Of a stretch of 12,781 nt of DNA, positions 5,767 through 12,636 are shown piece after piece. Below the pieces are notes generated by a model. The model was not told the origin of the DNA, ran no database searches, and saw only the letters and a program-made list of their open reading frames with translations. The stretch is from Bacteroidia bacterium (lineage in GTDB: Bacteria > Bacteroidota > Bacteroidia > Bacteroidales > GCA-2748055), in assembly GCA_030596245.1 (NCBI GenBank), contig JAUVKN010000093.1:1-12781 (forward strand). Direction: 5' to 3'. Within the stretch, counting starts at the first letter, position 1; each line of letters opens with the position of its first letter. Both the position numbers and the translations under genes were made by a program.

Positions 5767-6552
5767 TTAGTTGCTCTGTTTTTGTAACACTTCATCTATG
5801 TATTCGAAGGTTGACAGTACATCTGCCTTCCTTTTATCTATTGCCACTGCCAGTTCAAAATGGGCAGAGGGTAAATTATCTGCTGCGCGTATGGTCCATC
5901 CGTCCGGATCCTGCTTGATCTGCCTGCGACCCATATTGATCATGGGTTCGATGCAGATGACCATGCCCTTTTTCAATTTTGGTCCCGTTCCCCTTCTTCC
6001 ATAGTTGGGAACCTCGGGGGCCTCGTGCAGATCGCGACCCAATCCATGACCCACCATCTCCCTGACCACACTGTAACCATGGCGCTCGGCATGTTCCTGA
6101 ACGGCAAAACCTACATCTCCAACCCGCTTTCCATCTACCGCCTGTTCAATGCCTTTGCGTAAACACTCACGCGTTGTGGTTAACAAGCTGCGGACCTTCT
6201 CACCCATCGCTCCTACTTCGAAACTAAAGGCCGTGTCGCCGTAAAAACCATCCATGATCACACCACAATCCACCGACAACAGGTCACCCTCCTCCAGTAT
6301 AACCTTTTCAGAGGGAATTCCGTGAACTACTTCTGAATTCACGGAGGTGCAGAGTGTCTTCGGGTATCCCTGGTATTTAAGGAATCCGGGGACAGCCCCA
6401 TGGTCGCGGATGAACGTTTCAGCTATCTGATCCAGCCTTCCCGTAGACACCCCCGGCTTGATATGCTTTGCCAACTCGGCAAGTGTCTTCGAAACGAGCA
6501 AATTGCTCTGGCGTATCAGCTCAATCTCGTCCGCTGTTTTAATTAAAATCAT
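5767..6552 (-). CDS. map: Methionine aminopeptidase, type I
   Basis: Cytosolic metallopeptidase that removes the initiator methionine from nascent proteins. It is 261 residues with the pita-bread fold. The ATG at 6552-6550 was chosen over a TTG one codon upstream because MILIKTADEIELIRQ matches the usual family start. All metal and catalytic residues are visible: His78 (VVHGIPS), Asp95 (SVDCG), Asp106 (FYGDTAF), His169 (VGHGLG), His176 (DLHEAPEVPNYG), Glu202 (CIEPMI) and Glu233 (AHFELAVAI). The residue after Glu233 is Leu, where most family members have His in an EHT motif. That histidine is not a ligand, so activity is expected. The gene lies between secY (19 nt) and infA (abutting) with adk absent, the Bacteroidota arrangement. 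Confidence 0.97.
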   Translation of the reverse strand: MILIKTADEIELIRQSNLLVSKTLAELAKHIKPGVSTGRLDQIAETFIRDHGAVPGFLKYQGYPKTLCTSVNSEVVHGIPSEKVILEEGDLLSVDCGVIMDGFYGDTAFSFEVGAMGEKVRSLLTTTRECLRKGIEQAVDGKRVGDVGFAVQEHAERHGYSVVREMVGHGLGRDLHEAPEVPNYGRRGTGPKLKKGMVICIEPMINMGRRQIKQDPDGWTIRAADNLPSAHFELAVAIDKRKADVLSTFEYIDEVLQKQSN

Positions 6553-6571
6553 CAAAGAACGCTATCACATA

Positions 6572-7912
6572 TTATATGGCAGCTGCACTGCCTGTCCGGC
6601 CCTTAATCCTGCCTGACTTTGTCAACCCGTCGTAATGACGCATCAACAGATGACTTTCGATCTGCTGCAGTGTATCGAGGATCACACCCACCATAATCAG
6701 GAGGGAGGTTCCACCGAAAAACTGGGCAAAACTCTGGTTCACACCAGCCAACATTGCGAAGGCAGGCAAGATGGCCACAAAGGCCAGGAAAAAAGATCCG
6801 GGTAGGGTGATCCTGGACATGACTGCATCCAGGAACTCGGCGGTCTTCCGGCCCGGCTTAACACCAGGAATAAATCCACCGTTCTTTTTCATATCCTCTG
6901 CCATTTGCGTGGGATTCACGGTGATGGCTGTATAAAAATATGTAAAGAGGACAATCAGCATGGCACTGGTAAAGTTGTACCAGAATCCCACGGGATTTGA
7001 AAATACCGCTGCAAATCCAGATGCTGTATCAGCCTTGGCAAAACCTGCCACTGTAATGGGGATAAACATAAATGCCTGGGCGAAAATAATCGGCATTACC
7101 CCTGCAGCATTCACTTTCAGGGGAATGTACTGACGTACTCCTCCATACTGCTTGTTTCCCACAATTCGTTTGGCATACTGGACCGGTATCCTTCGGGTAC
7201 CCTGCACCAGCAGGATGGTCCCCATGAACACCACAAACAAGATCAACATCTCAACCAGGAACGAGACAAGTCCGCCTCCCTGATTACCCAATTTATCCAT
7301 AAATTCCATGCCCAGGGACTGGGGCATACGGGCAATGATCCCGATCATAATGATCAGTGAAATACCGTTTCCAATTCCTTTGTCTGTAATACGTTCGCCC
7401 AGCCACATGATAAACATGGTTCCTGCGGTGAGGATTATCATGGCCGACATCCTGGAGAAGGTCGGCGAGAAAGCATCTGCAGGAAGCTGGTAACGCAGGC
7501 TGGTGATGTAGCTCAATCCCTGGGGGATCAGAATCGCCAGGGTAAGGTACCTGGTGATCTGGTTGATCTTCCTTCTTCCGCTTTCGCCTTCACGCTGAAG
7601 TTTCTGGAAATAAGGAACTGCAATTCCCAGCAACTGAACTACGATGGATGCTGAAATATAGGGCATGATTCCCAATCCGAATATGGAGGCCCTGGCAAAA
7701 GCTCCTCCTGTAAAGAGGTTCAGCAGATCGAGTATACCTGATCCGGGCTGCTGACGGTTGGCCATCTCGGAAATGATCACCGGATTGATTCCAGGGAGTA
7801 CAATGTGTGTACCCAGGCGATAGATCATGATTATTCCAAGGGTATAAACGATCCTGGATCTCAAATCCTCAATCTTCCAGATGTTCTTTATGGTTTCAAT
7901 AAACTTTTTCAT
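6572..7912 (-). CDS. secY: Protein translocase subunit SecY
   Basis: Channel-forming inner-membrane subunit of the Sec translocon, which exports unfolded proteins and inserts membrane proteins with SecE, SecG and SecA. The 446 residues are full length. About ten hydrophobic segments are visible, the first near residues 20-37. The N-terminus KKFIETIKNIWKIEDLRSRI is typical, and the plug/TM2 region reads GGAFARASIFGLGIMPYISA. The TM5 region has ITDKGIGNGISLIIMIGI. A cytoplasmic loop has QGTRRIPVQYAKR, and the large cytoplasmic loop contributing to SecA and ribosome contact has GGFIPGVKPGRKTAEFLDAV. The C-terminus is a short basic tail (KSGRIKGRTG). It sits in the standard place after rplO. Confidence 0.99.
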   Translation of the reverse strand: MKKFIETIKNIWKIEDLRSRIVYTLGIIMIYRLGTHIVLPGINPVIISEMANRQQPGSGILDLLNLFTGGAFARASIFGLGIMPYISASIVVQLLGIAVPYFQKLQREGESGRRKINQITRYLTLAILIPQGLSYITSLRYQLPADAFSPTFSRMSAMIILTAGTMFIMWLGERITDKGIGNGISLIIMIGIIARMPQSLGMEFMDKLGNQGGGLVSFLVEMLILFVVFMGTILLVQGTRRIPVQYAKRIVGNKQYGGVRQYIPLKVNAAGVMPIIFAQAFMFIPITVAGFAKADTASGFAAVFSNPVGFWYNFTSAMLIVLFTYFYTAITVNPTQMAEDMKKNGGFIPGVKPGRKTAEFLDAVMSRITLPGSFFLAFVAILPAFAMLAGVNQSFAQFFGGTSLLIMVGVILDTLQQIESHLLMRHYDGLTKSGRIKGRTGSAAAI

Positions 7913-7931
7913 AATAGGTCAGCTGATAAAA

Positions 7932-8378
7932 TCAGATTTTCTCCACAGTACCCTCCAGCGCCTCAATGGCAACAACCGCTGATTTGGAAAATGCGTGGGC
8001 TTTTACATTCAGTTTGGCTTTCAGTTCACCATTTCCAAGGATCTTCACCAGGGAATTTTTACGAACAAGACCAGCTTCGATCAGTGTCTCCACATCAATC
8101 TTCTTCAGCTTCTTCTCCTCAGCCAGTTCTTGCAACGTACTGATATTAATTCCCTTATATTCCTTGCGGTTGATGTTTATAAAACCAAATTTGGGAACCC
8201 TGCGCTGCAGTGGCATCTGTCCCCCTTCGAAACCAGTCTTCCGGGAATAACCGGAACGGGACTTTTGTCCCTTATGACCGCGTGTGGAGGTACCACCATA
8301 ACCGGAACCCTGTCCGCGACCGATCCTCTTCTTGCCCTTTGTAGAACCTTTTGCCGGTTTTAAGTTGCTTAAATCCAT
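7932..8378 (-). CDS. rplO: 50S ribosomal protein L15
   Basis: Late-assembling 23S rRNA-binding protein of the central large subunit. It is 148 residues, close to family length. The glycine- and basic-rich N-terminal extension is typical: MDLSNLKPAKGSTKGKKRIG, RGQGSGYGGTSTRGHKGQKS and FEGGQMPLQRRVPKFGF. The C-terminal globular part includes LVKILGNGELKAKLNVKAHA and FSKSAVVAIEALEGTVEKI. It is 24 nt after rpmD and 19 nt before secY, the conserved spc order. Confidence 0.99.
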   Translation of the reverse strand: MDLSNLKPAKGSTKGKKRIGRGQGSGYGGTSTRGHKGQKSRSGYSRKTGFEGGQMPLQRRVPKFGFININRKEYKGINISTLQELAEEKKLKKIDVETLIEAGLVRKNSLVKILGNGELKAKLNVKAHAFSKSAVVAIEALEGTVEKI

Positions 8379-8402
8379 CTTATAATGCTCTATATATTGT
8401 TA

Positions 8403-8585
8403 CTATTTTACTTCTTCAACTTCAACCAGGTGCAATACCTTCTGAACCATTCCCATGATCTGGGGTGTGCCTTCCACCTCAATGGTCTGGTGAAGTTTCC
8501 TGAGTCCCAGTGCTTCTAAAGTCCTCTTCTGCCTTGCTGTATGCTTGATGGCACTCTTTACCTGAGTAACCTTAATTTTTCCCAT
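8403..8585 (-). CDS. rpmD: 50S ribosomal protein L30
   Basis: Small large-subunit protein of 60 residues. The ATG at 8585 was chosen because MGKIKVTQVKSAIKHTARQK is the normal L30 start; an in-frame extension further upstream would overlap rpsE and is not family-like. The core TLEALGLRKLHQTIEVEGTP is followed by IMGMVQKVLHLVEVEEVK. This is the short bacterial form. Spacing is 10 nt from rpsE and 24 nt to rplO. Confidence 0.98.
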   Translation of the reverse strand: MGKIKVTQVKSAIKHTARQKRTLEALGLRKLHQTIEVEGTPQIMGMVQKVLHLVEVEEVK

Positions 8586-8595
8586 CGTAGTTAAA

Positions 8596-9111
8596 TTATC
8601 CGTTAAAAACTTTATCCAGTGAAACCGCTCTCTGCCGAGCCACTGCTTTGGCATCCCTCAGTTCGAGCAATGCTACGAAAGTAGCCTTAACAAGGTTGTG
8701 GGGATTGGATGAGCCCTTTGATTTGGCTAGTACATCCTTTACTCCAACACTCTCAAGCACTGCACGCATGGCACCACCTGCCTTTACTCCTGTACCACCT
8801 GAAGCAGGCTTAATAAAAACCTTGGCTCCACCGTATTTTCCATACTGCTCGTGGGGAATGGTACCGTTGATGATGGGCACCTTGATCAGGTTTTTCTTGG
8901 CATCTTCCACACCTTTGGCAATGGCTGTGGTTACTTCATTGGCTTTACCCAATCCGTGACCCACGATGCCATCTTCGTTACCTACAACGACAATGGCTGA
9001 GAAACTGAAAGTACGACCACCTTTTGTAACCTTGGTTACACGCTGAATGCTTACCAGACGGTCCTTTAAGTCGAGGTCACTCGTTTTAACTTTTCTAATA
9101 CCTGTTGACAT
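8596..9111 (-). CDS. rpsE: 30S ribosomal protein S5
   Basis: Small-subunit protein at the mRNA entry site that influences decoding fidelity and mRNA unwinding. It is 171 residues. The ATG at 9111 (MSTGIRKVKTSDLDLKDR) was preferred because a longer in-frame extension would overlap rplR. The N-terminal double-stranded RNA-binding domain reads RLVSIQRVTKVTKGGRTFSF, SAIVVVGNEDGIVGHGLGKA. The C-terminal domain has IPHEQYGKYGGAKVFIKPAS, GGTGVKAGGAMRAVLESVGV and SKGSSNPHNLVKATFVAL. rplR is 7 nt upstream and rpmD 10 nt downstream. Confidence 0.99.
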   Translation of the reverse strand: MSTGIRKVKTSDLDLKDRLVSIQRVTKVTKGGRTFSFSAIVVVGNEDGIVGHGLGKANEVTTAIAKGVEDAKKNLIKVPIINGTIPHEQYGKYGGAKVFIKPASGGTGVKAGGAMRAVLESVGVKDVLAKSKGSSNPHNLVKATFVALLELRDAKAVARQRAVSLDKVFNG

Positions 9112-9118
9112 ATCTTCC

Positions 9119-9475
9119 TTATAATTTAAGTCCGCTTTCCCTGGCAGCATTCGCTAAATTCTTTACCCTGCCATGGTATAAATAGCCGTTTCTATCGAAC
9201 ACGACATTATCAATTCCTTTCTCCTTTGCCTTCTCAGCAATTCTCTTACCTACCAATTTGGCCTGGTCGATCTTGTTGACTTTCTGAGTGGCAATCTCTT
9301 TTTCCTTGGAAGAGGCAGCGGCCAGGGTCACACCGGTTACGTCATCAACCAGCTGTACATAAATTTGCTTATTGCTCCTGTATACAGTCATCCTTGGACG
9401 AGCGCCACTACCGGACAATTTCTTCCGGATCCTGTATTTAATTCTCTGCCTTCTTTTTGCTTTCGTTAAAGCCAT
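9119..9475 (-). CDS. rplR: 50S ribosomal protein L18
   Basis: 5S rRNA-binding protein of the central protuberance, acting with L5 and L25-type proteins. The 118 residues match the family. The basic N-terminus MALTKAKRRQRIKYRIRKKL is followed by SGSGARPRMTVYRSNKQIYV, then QLVDDVTGVTLAAASSKEKE. The C-terminal motif VVFDRNGYLYHGRVKNLANA AREs is diagnostic in its FDRNGYLYHGRVK core. The ATG is preceded by a purine- and A-rich leader. An unusually long 131-nt spacer with short direct repeats separates it from rplF. Confidence 0.98.
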   Translation of the reverse strand: MALTKAKRRQRIKYRIRKKLSGSGARPRMTVYRSNKQIYVQLVDDVTGVTLAAASSKEKEIATQKVNKIDQAKLVGKRIAEKAKEKGIDNVVFDRNGYLYHGRVKNLANAARESGLKL

Positions 9476-9553
9476 CGTATTGCTGTGTTTATCTTATTTA
9501 TTTCCTTCTTCTATTTCTTTCAGCTCTTATCTTTTTATTACCCTCCCGGCTAG

Positions 9554-9597
9554 TCTGTAATGTCTGTAATGTGCGTTATGACTTTTGACTTTATGAC
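9554..9597. repeat. Short degenerate direct repeats in the rplF-rplR spacer
   Basis: TCTGTAATG occurs twice back to back (9554-9562, 9563-9571), followed by a diverged copy TGCGTTATG (9572-9580). After this come related words TTATGAC, TTTTGAC and TTATGAC through 9597. The block begins about 10 nt past the rplF stop and occupies a 131-nt gap; the rest of that gap is A/purine-rich on the coding strand. It is not protein-coding, and I see no terminator hairpin or clear promoter. Confidence 0.7.
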
Positions 9598-9606
9598 ATT
9601 ATCAAT

Positions 9607-10164
9607 TTATACACTGGCTGCTTTACCAGCCTTCCGGCGTAATTGTTCTCCGACAAATTTGATACCCTTACCCTTATATGGCTCCGGCGGACGAAACGAC
9701 CTGATCTTGGCTGCTACCTGTCCAATCAACTGCTTGTCGATACTGGTAAGTGTAATCACAGGATTGGAACGCCTTTCGGTTTTTGTTTCCACCTTCACCT
9801 CAGGGGGCATCTTCATGATGATGTCGTGTGAAAATCCAAGGCTCAATTCCAAACGATCGCCGTTCTTTACATCGGCCCTGTATCCAACACCTACCAACTC
9901 CTGCTGAATGGTATATCCTTCCGAAACACCCATTACCATGTTACTGATCAAAGAGCGGTAGAGGCCATGCTTCGATTTATGCTCCTTCTCTTCGGTTGAC
10001 CTGGAAACATTCACCTGGTTCTCTTCAACCTTTATGGTGATGCTCTTATCCACCAGCTGTGTAAGTTCCCCTTTGGGTCCTTTTACAGTCACCAGATTGT
10101 CCTTATCCACCTCGATGGTTACACCAGCTGGGATGTCGATGGGTAAAATTCCTATCCTTGACAT
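9607..10164 (-). CDS. rplF: 50S ribosomal protein L6
   Basis: Large-subunit protein near the GTPase-associated centre and the sarcin-ricin loop. It is 185 residues with the usual two-domain repeat. The ATG at 10164 (MSRIGILPIDIPAGVTIEVD) was chosen; a longer in-frame extension would overlap rpsH. The N-terminal domain has NLVTVKGPKGELTQLV. The C-terminal domain has VGVGYRADVKNGDRLELSLG, FSHDI and the signature GQVAAKIRSFRPPEPYKGKG followed by IKFVGEQLRRKAGKA. rpsH is 17 nt upstream and rplR 131 nt downstream. Confidence 0.98.
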   Translation of the reverse strand: MSRIGILPIDIPAGVTIEVDKDNLVTVKGPKGELTQLVDKSITIKVEENQVNVSRSTEEKEHKSKHGLYRSLISNMVMGVSEGYTIQQELVGVGYRADVKNGDRLELSLGFSHDIIMKMPPEVKVETKTERRSNPVITLTSIDKQLIGQVAAKIRSFRPPEPYKGKGIKFVGEQLRRKAGKAASV

Positions 10165-10181
10165 GTCTGTTCTCCTCTTAT

Positions 10182-10577
10182 TTAATATACAAAACAAAGT
10201 ACCTCACCGCCAATGCTCAGGCTACGGGCTTCCTTATCGGTCATAACGCCCTGGGAGGTTGATATTATAGCTACACCAAGCCCGTTCAGTACCCTGGGAA
10301 GGTGGTCCTTGTCCACATACTTCCTCAATCCGGGTTTACTGATACGCTGAATCGATTTGATGGCTGGCATCTTATTCTCAGGATTGTATTTCAGTGCAAT
10401 TTTGATATTTCCCTGATGTCCTTCCTCTTCAAATTTGTAATTCAGGATATATCCTTTATCGAAAAGTATACGGGTAAGGTCCTTCTTCATATTGGACCCA
10501 GGAATTTCCACTACTTTGTGATTAGCCATTACAGCATTTCTGATGCGGGTAAGATAATCTGCAATCGGATCTGTCAT
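10182..10577 (-). CDS. rpsH: 30S ribosomal protein S8
   Basis: Primary 16S rRNA-binding protein of the small-subunit platform; in E. coli it is the translational repressor of the spc operon. It is 131 residues, of standard length. The N-terminus MTDPIADYLTRIRNAVMANH is followed by VVEIPGSNMKKDLTRILFDKG in pieces. The C-terminal RNA-binding part has ISKPGLRKYVDKDHLPRVLN and GLGVAIISTSQGVMTDKEAR, ending GGEVLCFVY. rpsN lies 34 nt upstream. I did not identify an S8 mimic site near rplE, so feedback control is only by analogy. Confidence 0.99.
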   Translation of the reverse strand: MTDPIADYLTRIRNAVMANHKVVEIPGSNMKKDLTRILFDKGYILNYKFEEEGHQGNIKIALKYNPENKMPAIKSIQRISKPGLRKYVDKDHLPRVLNGLGVAIISTSQGVMTDKEARSLSIGGEVLCFVY

Positions 10578-10611
10578 TTTTTCTCTCTTTATAAAATTCT
10601 TAAACCAATAT

Positions 10612-10881
10612 CTACCAGCTGGCTTTCTTAATGCCAGGGATTAATCCTTCGGAAGCCATCTCCCGAAAAGTGATCCTGCTGATACCGAACTGGCGCATAT
10701 ATCCCTTGGGACGGCCTGTTAATTTACAACGGTTATGAAGCCTGATGGGATTTGAATTCCGTGGCAACCTACTCAGTCCCACATAATCACCTTCGGCTTT
10801 AAGTTTTGCTCTTTTCTCAGCGTACTTTTCAACCAGTTTCTGCCGCTTTACCTCGCGAGCTTTCATTGATTCTTTGGCCAT
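10612..10881 (-). CDS. rpsN: 30S ribosomal protein S14, zinc-independent form
   Basis: Small-subunit head protein near the A and P sites. It is 89 residues from the ATG at 10881 (MAKESMKAREVKRQKLVEKY); an upstream in-frame extension would overlap rplE. The conserved core is LSRLPRNSNPIRLHNRCKLT, GRPKGYMRQFGISRITFREM and GLIPGIKKASW. Only one cysteine is present, where zinc-type S14 has two CxxC pairs, so this is the C-minus type, intermediate in length between the zinc form (61) and E. coli (101). It begins 4 nt after rplE. Confidence 0.98.
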   Translation of the reverse strand: MAKESMKAREVKRQKLVEKYAEKRAKLKAEGDYVGLSRLPRNSNPIRLHNRCKLTGRPKGYMRQFGISRITFREMASEGLIPGIKKASW

Positions 10882-10885
10882 GCTT

Positions 10886-11446
10886 CTATTTTTTATCGTG
10901 TTTGAACGGTATACCAAATTCTTTCAACAGGGCGGTTCCCTCTTCATCGGTACCTGCCGATGTTACAAAGGTGATCTCCATGCCCATGATCTTACTGATC
11001 TTATCGATATCAATCTCGGGGAAGATGATCTGCTCGGTAATCCCCATGGTGTAATTTCCCCTTCCGTCGAACTTGGAGGAGACTCCTTTAAAGTCACGAA
11101 TCCTGGGAAGGGCCACGGCGATCAGGCGCTCCAGGAATTCATACATCCTCTCGCGACGAAGGGTTACCTTCACGCCAATGGGCATGCCCTGACGAAGTTT
11201 GAAGTTAGAGATGTCCTTGGAGGAGATAGTCTGCACTGCCTTCTGTCCGGAAATGAGCGTTAATTCTTCCTGTGCAACATCAATGAGTTTCTTGTCAGCA
11301 ATGGCCTGACCGACACCTTCGTTGATCACGATCTTCTGAAGGCGTGGGGTTTCCATCACTGATGAGTAACCGAACTGCTTCATGAGTGCGGGAACGATCT
11401 CATCGCTGTATTTCTTCTGTAGTGTGGGTATGAATTTCTTGTCCAT
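10886..11446 (-). CDS. rplE: 50S ribosomal protein L5
   Basis: 5S rRNA-binding protein of the central protuberance that contacts P-site tRNA and forms bridge B1b with S13. It is 186 residues from the ATG at 11446 (MDKKFIPTLQKKYSDEIVPA). A GTG six codons upstream lies inside rplX and was not used. Motifs include TPRLQKIVINEGVGQAIADK, LTLISGQKAVQTISSKDISN, FKLRQGMPIGVKVTLRRERM and RDFKGVSSKFDGRGNYTMGI. The start is one base past the rplX stop, and the rplX end contains GAGGAG, one of the few Shine-Dalgarno-like runs here. Confidence 0.98.
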   Translation of the reverse strand: MDKKFIPTLQKKYSDEIVPALMKQFGYSSVMETPRLQKIVINEGVGQAIADKKLIDVAQEELTLISGQKAVQTISSKDISNFKLRQGMPIGVKVTLRRERMYEFLERLIAVALPRIRDFKGVSSKFDGRGNYTMGITEQIIFPEIDIDKISKIMGMEITFVTSAGTDEEGTALLKEFGIPFKHDKK

Positions 11447-11447
11447 C

Positions 11448-11771
11448 TTACTTGATCTCCTCACCTGATTTTTTAGCGTATCTCACTAATTTATTATTAT
11501 CATTGAGCCTTCTTCCAGCTCTGGTGGCCTCTCCGGAAGAGGGGTCCACGAGATTCAGGTTGGAAATATGTACAGCAGCTTCCTGCTTGGTGATTCCTCC
11601 CTGGGGATTGTTGGCGTTGGGTTTGGTGTGCTTGGATACCATGTTCACACCCTCTACGATGGCCCGGTTCTTCGCACGGTCAATGGTCAGGATCCTGCCC
11701 TTTTGTCCCTTGTACTCGCCTGTATTGACGAACACCTGGTCACCTTTTTTAATATGTAAGTTCTTCTGCAT
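11448..11771 (-). CDS. rplX: 50S ribosomal protein L24
   Basis: Early assembly initiator of the large subunit, located at the peptide exit tunnel rim. The KOW domain near the N-terminus is clear: LHIKKGDQVFVNTGEYKGQK. Further motifs are AIVEGVNMVSKHTKPNANNP and QGGITKQEAAVHISNLNLVD, with C-terminal LVRYAKKSGEEIK. I chose the ATG at 11771 (MQKNLHIKK), giving 107 residues. A TTG at 11783 would add four residues but is less likely. rplN ends 20 nt upstream and rplE starts one base after the stop. Confidence 0.97.
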   Translation of the reverse strand: MQKNLHIKKGDQVFVNTGEYKGQKGRILTIDRAKNRAIVEGVNMVSKHTKPNANNPQGGITKQEAAVHISNLNLVDPSSGEATRAGRRLNDNNKLVRYAKKSGEEIK

Positions 11772-11791
11772 GGGATTGATCAATTTATTTT

Positions 11792-12157
11792 TTACAATAC
11801 CTCGGGGGCAAGTGATACAATTTTCATGTATTGATCCCTGAGTTCCCTGGCGACGGGCCCGAAAATACGGGTACCTCTCATCTCATCCAGGTTGTTCAGC
11901 AATACTACTGCATTGTCGTCAAACCTGATGTAGGAACCATCTTTTCGCCTTACCTCCTTTTTGGTCCTTACGATAACCGCTTTGGAGACAGTTCCTTTCT
12001 TCACCTCACCGGAAGGAATGGCACTTTTTACAGTAACTACCACCTTATCTCCAATGGATGCATACCGCCTCTTTGTACCACCGAGTACACGGATCACAAG
12101 AACCTCTTTGGCTCCACTGTTATCGGCTACGCCTAATCTACTCTCTTGTTGTACCAT
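11792..12157 (-). CDS. rplN: 50S ribosomal protein L14
   Basis: Large-subunit protein at the subunit interface (bridges B5 and B8) and the docking site of silencing factor RsfS. It is 121 residues, with the usual start MVQQESRLGVADNSGAKEVL. The core has RVLGGTKRRYASIGDKVVVT, VKKGTVSKAVIVRTKKEVRR and YIRFDDNAVVLLNNLDEMRG. The C-terminus TRIFGPVARELRDQYMKIVS is strongly conserved and ends LAPEVL. It starts 2 nt after rpsQ and ends 20 nt before the rplX ATG. Confidence 0.99.
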   Translation of the reverse strand: MVQQESRLGVADNSGAKEVLVIRVLGGTKRRYASIGDKVVVTVKSAIPSGEVKKGTVSKAVIVRTKKEVRRKDGSYIRFDDNAVVLLNNLDEMRGTRIFGPVARELRDQYMKIVSLAPEVL

Positions 12158-12159
12158 GA

Positions 12160-12420
12160 TTACTTAGCTCTTTCGATAATTTCTACTACTCTCCACCTCT
12201 TATTTTTGCTCAGGGGCCTGGTCTCACTTATCTTCACAGTATCTCCAACATTGCAACTGTTCTCTTCGTCATGAGCCATGAACCTGGAGGTCTTGTTCAC
12301 GAATTTACCATATATGGGGTGCTTTACTTTTTGCTTTACGGTGATCACTATGGATTTCTCCATGCTGTTGCTTACTACAACACCCACACGTTCGCGTCTT
12401 GTCTTTCTTGTCGTTTCCAT
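12160..12420 (-). CDS. rpsQ: 30S ribosomal protein S17
   Basis: OB-fold protein that binds 16S rRNA helices early in small-subunit assembly. It is 86 residues. It begins METTRKTRRERVGVVVSNSM and continues EKSIVITVKQKVKHPIYGKF, VNKTSRFMAHDEENSCNVGD and TVKISETRPLSKNKRWRVVE. The segment HPIYGKF followed by SRFMAHDE is diagnostic. It lies 6 nt after rpmC and 2 nt before rplN, consistent with coupled translation. Confidence 0.99.
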   Translation of the reverse strand: METTRKTRRERVGVVVSNSMEKSIVITVKQKVKHPIYGKFVNKTSRFMAHDEENSCNVGDTVKISETRPLSKNKRWRVVEIIERAK

Positions 12421-12426
12421 CTTACA

Positions 12427-12636
12427 TTATTCCTTTTCAGACTGCTCTTGAATTTGCCTGGCCCTCATCTCGGTTTTCAGCCTTGCTATATTTTTGCGTG
12501 TCTCCACGATCTTATTGGGGTTGTCGAGGGGAGATACAGCATGGTTCATGCGCATGCGCACCATCATGTTCTCTTCGCTGTCAAGACGCTCTTCCAACTC
12601 CTTTATTGCTAACTCTCTAATTTCAGAACTGTTCAT
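12427..12636 (-). CDS. rpmC: 50S ribosomal protein L29
   Basis: Small helical hairpin protein at the peptide exit tunnel, near the binding site of trigger factor and SRP. It is 69 residues. The first helix reads SSEIRELAIKELEERLDSEE, and the family-specific turn and second helix are NHAVSPLDNPNKIVETRKNI and ARLKTEMRARQIQEQSEKE. The ATG lies inside the end of rplP, with a 14-nt overlap in a different frame. It is followed by rpsQ after 6 nt. Confidence 0.98.
   Translation of the reverse strand: MNSSEIRELAIKELEERLDSEENMMVRMRMNHAVSPLDNPNKIVETRKNIARLKTEMRARQIQEQSEKE

Noticed and set aside
11772..11783. TTG start for rplX adding four residues
   Set aside because: The ATG at 11771 directly precedes the conserved LHIKKGD start and needs no rare start codon; the TTG remains possible but is less likely.
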